DNA of 64,000 nt from assembly GCA_035297145.1 (NCBI GenBank), contig DATGZN010000093.1:124001-188000 (forward strand). The letters run 5' to 3'. The notes below the pieces were generated by a model. The model was not told the DNA's origin. It worked only from the letters and a program-made list of their open reading frames with translations, and searched no databases. Numbering within the stretch: position 1 is the stretch's first letter; each line of letters begins with the position of its first letter. A program made the position numbers and the translations under genes. Shown here one piece after another: positions 60,448-64,000 of this stretch. This DNA comes from QHXW01 sp035297145 (GTDB lineage: Bacteria > Acidobacteriota > Terriglobia > Bryobacterales > Bryobacteraceae).

Positions 60448-61158
60448 CTATTTCTCTAGCCGGTCCACGGCGTTGATGACAATGTCGATCTGTTTGAGAT
60501 ACGAATCGAGCAGCCCGACAGGTTCCAAATCCCGCGGCTTGACACGCTCCTCGCGCAGATCGAACAGCTTGGCAAATGGTTGCGGATCGATGCCGAACTT
60601 TTGCCGCGACTGTTCGATCACGTCGCGCTTCTTGCTCGTCGCCTCGAACCCGTGCAGGATTAGGGCGTGGCGGAACAGCACGCAGAACGTGGAAACCGAA
60701 TCGGCCAACAACTGCCGGAGTACATCCTTATCGCCGAGTGAGCCCGATGCCTTCTGGCGCAGGCGCAGCAGTTTAGCGCGAAGATCATGCTCCACCTGCG
60801 CGCGGTAGAACGTATCTTCAACCACTAGTCCAGAGACAACATCCTTGCCTTGCAGGATGCGGTGGTGGGCTTTGATGTCATGGAATTCGATGGCGAAGCA
60901 ATCGGTGGAGGTGGCGAGCTCATGTTCGCTGAGCAGGAGCGGCGAAGGATTTCTCTTTTCGCGCCACCAGCGGAAAACCGGCTCGGACTGCTCGAGTTCG
61001 CGCACGGTGACTTGTTGAAGGACACAGAGCACGTTGACATCGGAAAAGCCTTCGTGATGGTCGCCGGAAGCGGCGGAGCCGTAGAGGACGACGGAAACGA
61101 CGCGATCGCCCAAAGCCTTGGTGAGCCTTTCCAGGAGCTGGTTCAGAAGATTTTCCAT
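60448..61158 (-). CDS. Nucleotidyltransferase-fold protein
   Basis: 236 residues. The N-terminal nucleotidyltransferase domain shows VVSVVLYGSAASGDHHEGFSDVNVLCVL: the GS motif and a single clear D-V-N in place of the usual D-x-D, so catalytic status is unsure. C-terminal helical part (VEHDLRAKLLRLRQKASGS onward) resembles HEPN-like or substrate-binding helices. It sits between the lemA and TPM genes with short gaps, an unusual third partner. It could be a tRNA- or protein-modifying enzyme; no toxin-antitoxin partner was seen. Confidence 0.75.
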   Translation of the reverse strand: MENLLNQLLERLTKALGDRVVSVVLYGSAASGDHHEGFSDVNVLCVLQQVTVRELEQSEPVFRWWREKRNPSPLLLSEHELATSTDCFAIEFHDIKAHHRILQGKDVVSGLVVEDTFYRAQVEHDLRAKLLRLRQKASGSLGDKDVLRQLLADSVSTFCVLFRHALILHGFEATSKKRDVIEQSRQKFGIDPQPFAKLFDLREERVKPRDLEPVGLLDSYLKQIDIVINAVDRLEK

Positions 61159-61176
61159 GCAGCCTCGATCATCTTA

Positions 61177-61971
61177 CTACCAGTCGCTCGATGCTCCACC
61201 GCCGCCCGAGTCCCCGCCGCCGAAACCTCCGAATCCGCCACCACCACCGCCTCCATCATATCCGCCAAAACCACCGCCGCCACCACCGAAACCACCGCCG
61301 AGTCCACGGCCCATCAGGTTGCCGAGGAGTAGGCCGGTCCAGAACCCGCCGCCTCCACCGGGGCCACCGCGGCCGAGGGCGCGAAGCAGCCAGAACACGA
61401 AGAACAGAAAAACCAGCAGCGCGGGCCAGGGAATGGAATTTCCGGTTGAGCGCCGCATGCGCCGGGGTAGCTGCGCGTCGAGCGAAACATTCTTCGCCTT
61501 GGCGATGGTCGAGCCGATGGTTTCCGCGGCGGCCATCATGGCCTCTCCGTACTGGCCCTGGCGGAGGGCCGGACGCATTTCGCGAAGAATGCTGCCATCG
61601 AAACCATCGGGCAGAAGCGGCTCCAAGCCGTAGCCGACTTCGAGGCGGTTGCGACGGTCGCCGACCACGAGCAGCAGCATGATGCCCTCGTTCTTGCCCT
61701 TCTGCCCCACGCCCCACGCGCGATAGATGGTATTGGCGACGTCGTCGATGGGCTCGCCTTCAAGCGTGCGCAGCGTCACCAGAGCCATCTGGGCGCCGGT
61801 GACTTGTTCGACACGCGCGGCGTACTGTTCAAGGGCGGCTTTACTTTGCGGGTCAATTACACGGGCGAAATCACTGACGTAGCCTTCGGGCTTCAGCGCT
61901 TTCCAGTCGACAGCAAGCGCGCACGCAGAAAACGCGAGCAGGAGGGCGCTGGTCCGCAGAACTTTGCGCAT
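61177..61971 (-). CDS. TPM domain protein (YgcG/Psb32 type) with Gly-rich tail
   Basis: 264 residues. Signal peptide (LRTSALLLAFSACALA), TPM domain (about 25-150: YVSDFARVIDPQSKAALEQYAARVEQVTGAQMALVTLRTLEGEPID, GIMLLLVVGDRRNRLEVGYGLE), then a membrane helix (ALLVFLFFVFWLLRAL) and a Gly/Phe/Asp-rich tail ending GGASSDW. Known for the family: TPM domains resemble acid phosphatases or chaperones of photosystem repair, and the fused membrane-plus-Gly tail is the YgcG arrangement. First gene of the TPM-nucleotidyltransferase-LemA set. Confidence 0.92.
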   Translation of the reverse strand: MRKVLRTSALLLAFSACALAVDWKALKPEGYVSDFARVIDPQSKAALEQYAARVEQVTGAQMALVTLRTLEGEPIDDVANTIYRAWGVGQKGKNEGIMLLLVVGDRRNRLEVGYGLEPLLPDGFDGSILREMRPALRQGQYGEAMMAAAETIGSTIAKAKNVSLDAQLPRRMRRSTGNSIPWPALLVFLFFVFWLLRALGRGGPGGGGGFWTGLLLGNLMGRGLGGGFGGGGGGFGGYDGGGGGGGFGGFGGGDSGGGGASSDW

Positions 61972-62179
61972 TCAGGTGTAACTTCAGTCTAACGAAGGGA
62001 CGAGGCGCGTGTCAGGAGAACCCACCTGCGAGGATCGAGCCCCGAGTAATGAAAATGGCCTTTGCTGCCGCGACTATAGGGAGCGGTACTAACATTCTGG
62101 CCGCGACACAGACCATAAGCGTGCCGCACCGGGAACGCCCGAGCGTCGAACTTGTGAAGCCATTGAGAAGCGCAGATCC
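61972..62179. other. 208-bp gap without gene
   Basis: This stretch lies between the TPM protein start and the end of the trypsin-like protease gene. Short open frames are present but none has a ribosome site or recognisable product. It must contain the promoter of the TPM operon, but no convincing -35/-10 pair was found. Confidence 0.4.
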
Positions 62180-62962
62180 TTACTGGCTGGCGTTCTGGCT
62201 CAGGAACTCTTGGATCAGCCGGCTTGGTAAGCCGATGGTTCTCCCGTTACCTTCATTCACTCCACGCTGCCTTAGCAGTCCGACGACTTTGCCGTTCGCA
62301 AGATAGAGCGGGCTCCCGCTGGCTCCGGGCCACGCCTCTTTGTCCATGATGATGGAGCGCGGACCTCGGCCATCGTCGCGCGTCTCGACATAGCCCGATA
62401 TGTTCCCGACCGAACTCAGAGGAATATGAAAATGTAATGGAAATCCCGTGAAGCCTATGGGCGTTCCGTCAGGTTGAACCCCGGTTTCAAACGTCACGGG
62501 CGCAATCTTGTGCACGGCCTCAACCGGACGTATGCTTCGGCAGCGTGCAATGTCGAGGTCCGCATCCCGCTTGCATTCGTTGGCGTGGAAAACATAGTAG
62601 TCGGAGCGGAAGCTGGATTGGTCTGCGCTCCATCCGCCGGTTTGTGGCAGGTAGAACGCAGCATAAGGGCATGGCGCCGTCCGCGCTTTGCTGACCATGC
62701 CTTCGATCACGTGATTGGCCGTAATAAAGGTGCCGTCGGCCGCCACAAAGAATCCAGTCCCCTCCACCGTCAGTGTTTCCGCGACGGTTCCGTTCGCGCT
62801 GATACAGGCGATGGGGATGACGGAACGCTTCATCCCCTGGATGGCGCCCGTGAATCCTGACGGGCTAGAAGCAGCCCGTGCGGGAAGAGCAACAGTTCCG
62901 GCGCAGCAGCCCAGAAGCCATATCGCACAGATCGCAGACCAGAAGATTTTCAATGGACCCAC
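62180..62962 (-). CDS. Secreted trypsin-like serine protease
   Basis: 260 residues from GTG 62962; TTG 62953 is a possible alternative and the frame is open further upstream, but a signal peptide (IFWSAICAIWLLGCCAGTVALPARA) begins here. S1-type triad in order: His in GTFITANHVIEG, Asp in DADLDIARC, Ser in WPGASGSPLYLANGKVVGLL, with the oxyanion GxSGSP intact. No PDZ domain follows, unlike DegP. A CISANG-type Cys and further Cys could form disulphides. Divergent from the Ntn-like protein gene with 52 bp between starts, so the two secreted hydrolases may be co-controlled. Confidence 0.85.
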   Translation of the reverse strand: MGPLKIFWSAICAIWLLGCCAGTVALPARAASSPSGFTGAIQGMKRSVIPIACISANGTVAETLTVEGTGFFVAADGTFITANHVIEGMVSKARTAPCPYAAFYLPQTGGWSADQSSFRSDYYVFHANECKRDADLDIARCRSIRPVEAVHKIAPVTFETGVQPDGTPIGFTGFPLHFHIPLSSVGNISGYVETRDDGRGPRSIIMDKEAWPGASGSPLYLANGKVVGLLRQRGVNEGNGRTIGLPSRLIQEFLSQNASQ

Positions 62963-63014
62963 TCTCTCGCCGTCATTGTGAACCACGATAGCAAATCGCA
63001 AGAGGTGAGAGAAT

Positions 63015-63908
63015 GTGCGTCTGGAGGCTGCCTTTCTGGAGGCTTTATTAACAAAAATCGTTCTTGCGCTTACGGTTCTTGCCGCGTCGCCGAGTGCGCG
63101 TGCGAGCGAATCCATAATCGCTGGAACGATCGTTATCGTTGCGCAGGCGAAAAACTATGTAATTTTTGCCGCCGATAGCCGGGTTGGTGCTTCCAACGGC
63201 ACCGCCGTGGCGAGCGTTGACGACACTTATTGTAAGATCGGCCCGCTACACAGCAACACGTTATTTGCCGCCGCCGGCATCGTCACCGATCCCGCGCGGA
63301 GTTGGGCCGCCGACACCGAGATGGATACAGTCCTCGTCCAAACTTTTCACGGCGAAAGAATGGGAATCGGCGATGGAGAATCGGCACTCGGCCGTTGGGC
63401 CGAAGCGATGACGCAAAGGCTTTTCGCTCTTCCGCGCAATCAATTGCTGGCTTATACCAAGTCCAATGATGGCGTCGCTGCGACCGGCGTACTGGCGGGA
63501 ATCGAAAAGGACGGAAGCACCTGGGTGCACGTCAGCAAGATCAGCTTCGATAGCGCGCGAGGTTTATCCCATCAGGAAAGCGACATGGCATGGAGCGGCT
63601 CCGCGACGAGATACTTCGGGCTTGGACAGAGTGAGATTGCCGTCGAATTCGATCATGGGAGCACCTCTCGCGCCATTGCCGAACGCGCGCAATGGAGGGG
63701 AGTGAATCTGAGCGGCCCCGATTTTGACCGGTTCAAAGCGCGCCGCCTGGTGGAACTGACGATTCAGTATCTTCCCAACAAGAGCGATGTAGGCGGCCCA
63801 GTCGATGAAATTGAGTTGGACGCGAATGGCCGACGCTGGATTCAGGTCAAGCCCCATTGCGCGCCTGAAGCGCTTCCCGTGCCAAACGGCACTCAACCGC
63901 GAAAGTAG
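63015..63908 (+). CDS. Secreted protein with proteasome-like (Ntn hydrolase) N-terminus
   Basis: 297 residues from GTG 63015, with AGGTGAGA five bases upstream; the ATG at 63013 is in another frame that stops soon. Signal peptide ends near ARA (residue 30). The sequence then reads SESIIAG-T(38)IVIVAQAKNYVIFAAD(54)SRVG, which has the G-T cleavage site of proteasome beta subunits, with Thr38 as Thr1 and Asp54 in the Asp17 position of AADSR. YCKIGPLHSNTLFAAAG corresponds to the KI...xAxAG strand of the fold. Lys33 is not at its usual place; Lys in YCKI is four residues further. The C-terminal half is not recognised. Possible autoprocessed exported Ntn hydrolase (inference). Confidence 0.65.
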   Translation: MRLEAAFLEALLTKIVLALTVLAASPSARASESIIAGTIVIVAQAKNYVIFAADSRVGASNGTAVASVDDTYCKIGPLHSNTLFAAAGIVTDPARSWAADTEMDTVLVQTFHGERMGIGDGESALGRWAEAMTQRLFALPRNQLLAYTKSNDGVAATGVLAGIEKDGSTWVHVSKISFDSARGLSHQESDMAWSGSATRYFGLGQSEIAVEFDHGSTSRAIAERAQWRGVNLSGPDFDRFKARRLVELTIQYLPNKSDVGGPVDEIELDANGRRWIQVKPHCAPEALPVPNGTQPRK

Positions 63909-64000
63909 AGATATCCTCCCAAAATGCAGGTCAGAACGGCGCCGGACGCCGCCACTTCCCTCCAGCCCCAGCTTGCCCGCGTGCGGCTCAGATCTTCCGC
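63893..64000 (-). CDS. C-terminal fragment of a membrane protein (5' end outside window)
   Basis: On the - strand an open frame enters from the window edge and stops at TGA 63895-63893. It encodes about 35 residues that include a likely membrane helix (VAASGAVLTCILGGYLYF) and end in RG. It overlaps the 3' end of the Ntn-like gene by 16 bases. Too short to name; a real partial gene is plausible but unproven. Confidence 0.4.
   Translation of the reverse strand, partial: AEDLSRTRASWGWREVAASGAVLTCILGGYLYFRG

Noticed and set aside
61178..61340. GC-rich repetitive stretch that looks like a minisatellite
   Set aside because: It encodes the Gly-rich tail of the TPM protein; low-complexity coding sequence explains it.
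1..64000. CRISPR array, prophage, integrase or insertion sequence
   Set aside because: No regularly spaced repeats, no transposase, integrase or phage structural gene was seen; only the two 97-bp palindromic elements look mobile.

Overview
The window looks like a chromosomal segment of an acidobacterium, most likely of the Solibacteres/Bryobacterales type. This is inferred from gene content, not from a marker gene. The clues are four very large FtsX/MacB-type permeases of the acidobacterial duplicated orphan permease (ADOP) class, one pair with a PadR regulator; two Oar-like TonB-dependent receptors with N-terminal carboxypeptidase-regulatory domains; an FG-GAP/ASPIC protein; many secreted TPR and c-type cytochrome proteins; and the futalosine menaquinone genes mqnE and mqnP. 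Coding density is high, with many ATGA-type overlaps.

Layout. 0-2.1 kb: end of an arginine operon (argG end, argH, argR). 2.3-8.7 kb: an ankyrin protein, a class 3 lipase, two divergent citrate synthases (one fused to a DNA-binding domain) that share a control region with a perfect 7-6-7 dyad, and an FG-GAP/ASPIC protein. 8.7-19.2 kb: two Oar-like receptors, a haem/copper-monooxygenase/TPR protein and a TPR protein whose signal peptide is split by a T9 run. 19.3-22.1 kb: two cytochromes c and a PQQ-type sugar dehydrogenase. 22.4 kb: tRNA-Val(CAC). 22.5-26.8 kb: a beta-propeller protein, a possible zinc protein, MoxR, YchF and a methyltransferase. 26.8-31.8 kb: one ADOP pair. 31.8-36.7 kb: an orphan sugar-binding lipoprotein, mqnE-mqnP, DUF192, larB and Uma2. 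36.8-42.5 kb: padR and a recently duplicated ADOP pair. 42.6-46.6 kb: rpmB, a large secreted PHP-like protein, a YtxH/DUF948-like trio and recX.

The most striking region is 46.9-57.4 kb, a co-directional four-gene signalling cluster. It holds a REC-GAF-PAS-HK-REC hybrid kinase; a membrane kinase whose N-terminus matches the copper/ethylene-binding domain of plant ETR1 but whose ATPase domain has lost its signature residues; a 1638-residue kinase with eleven PAS domains built from a duplicated four-PAS unit; and a REC-REC protein with no output domain. It reads as a self-contained phosphorelay with a possible gas sensor at its head.

57.4-62 kb: a Weimberg-type pair (FAH-family dehydratase, semialdehyde dehydrogenase) and a LemA/nucleotidyltransferase/TPM cluster. 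62.2-63.9 kb: two divergent secreted hydrolases, one trypsin-like and one with a proteasome-like Ntn N-terminus. Two diverged 97-bp copies of a palindromic interspersed element lie at 36.8 kb and 57.3 kb; the second supplies the stop codon of the REC-REC gene.
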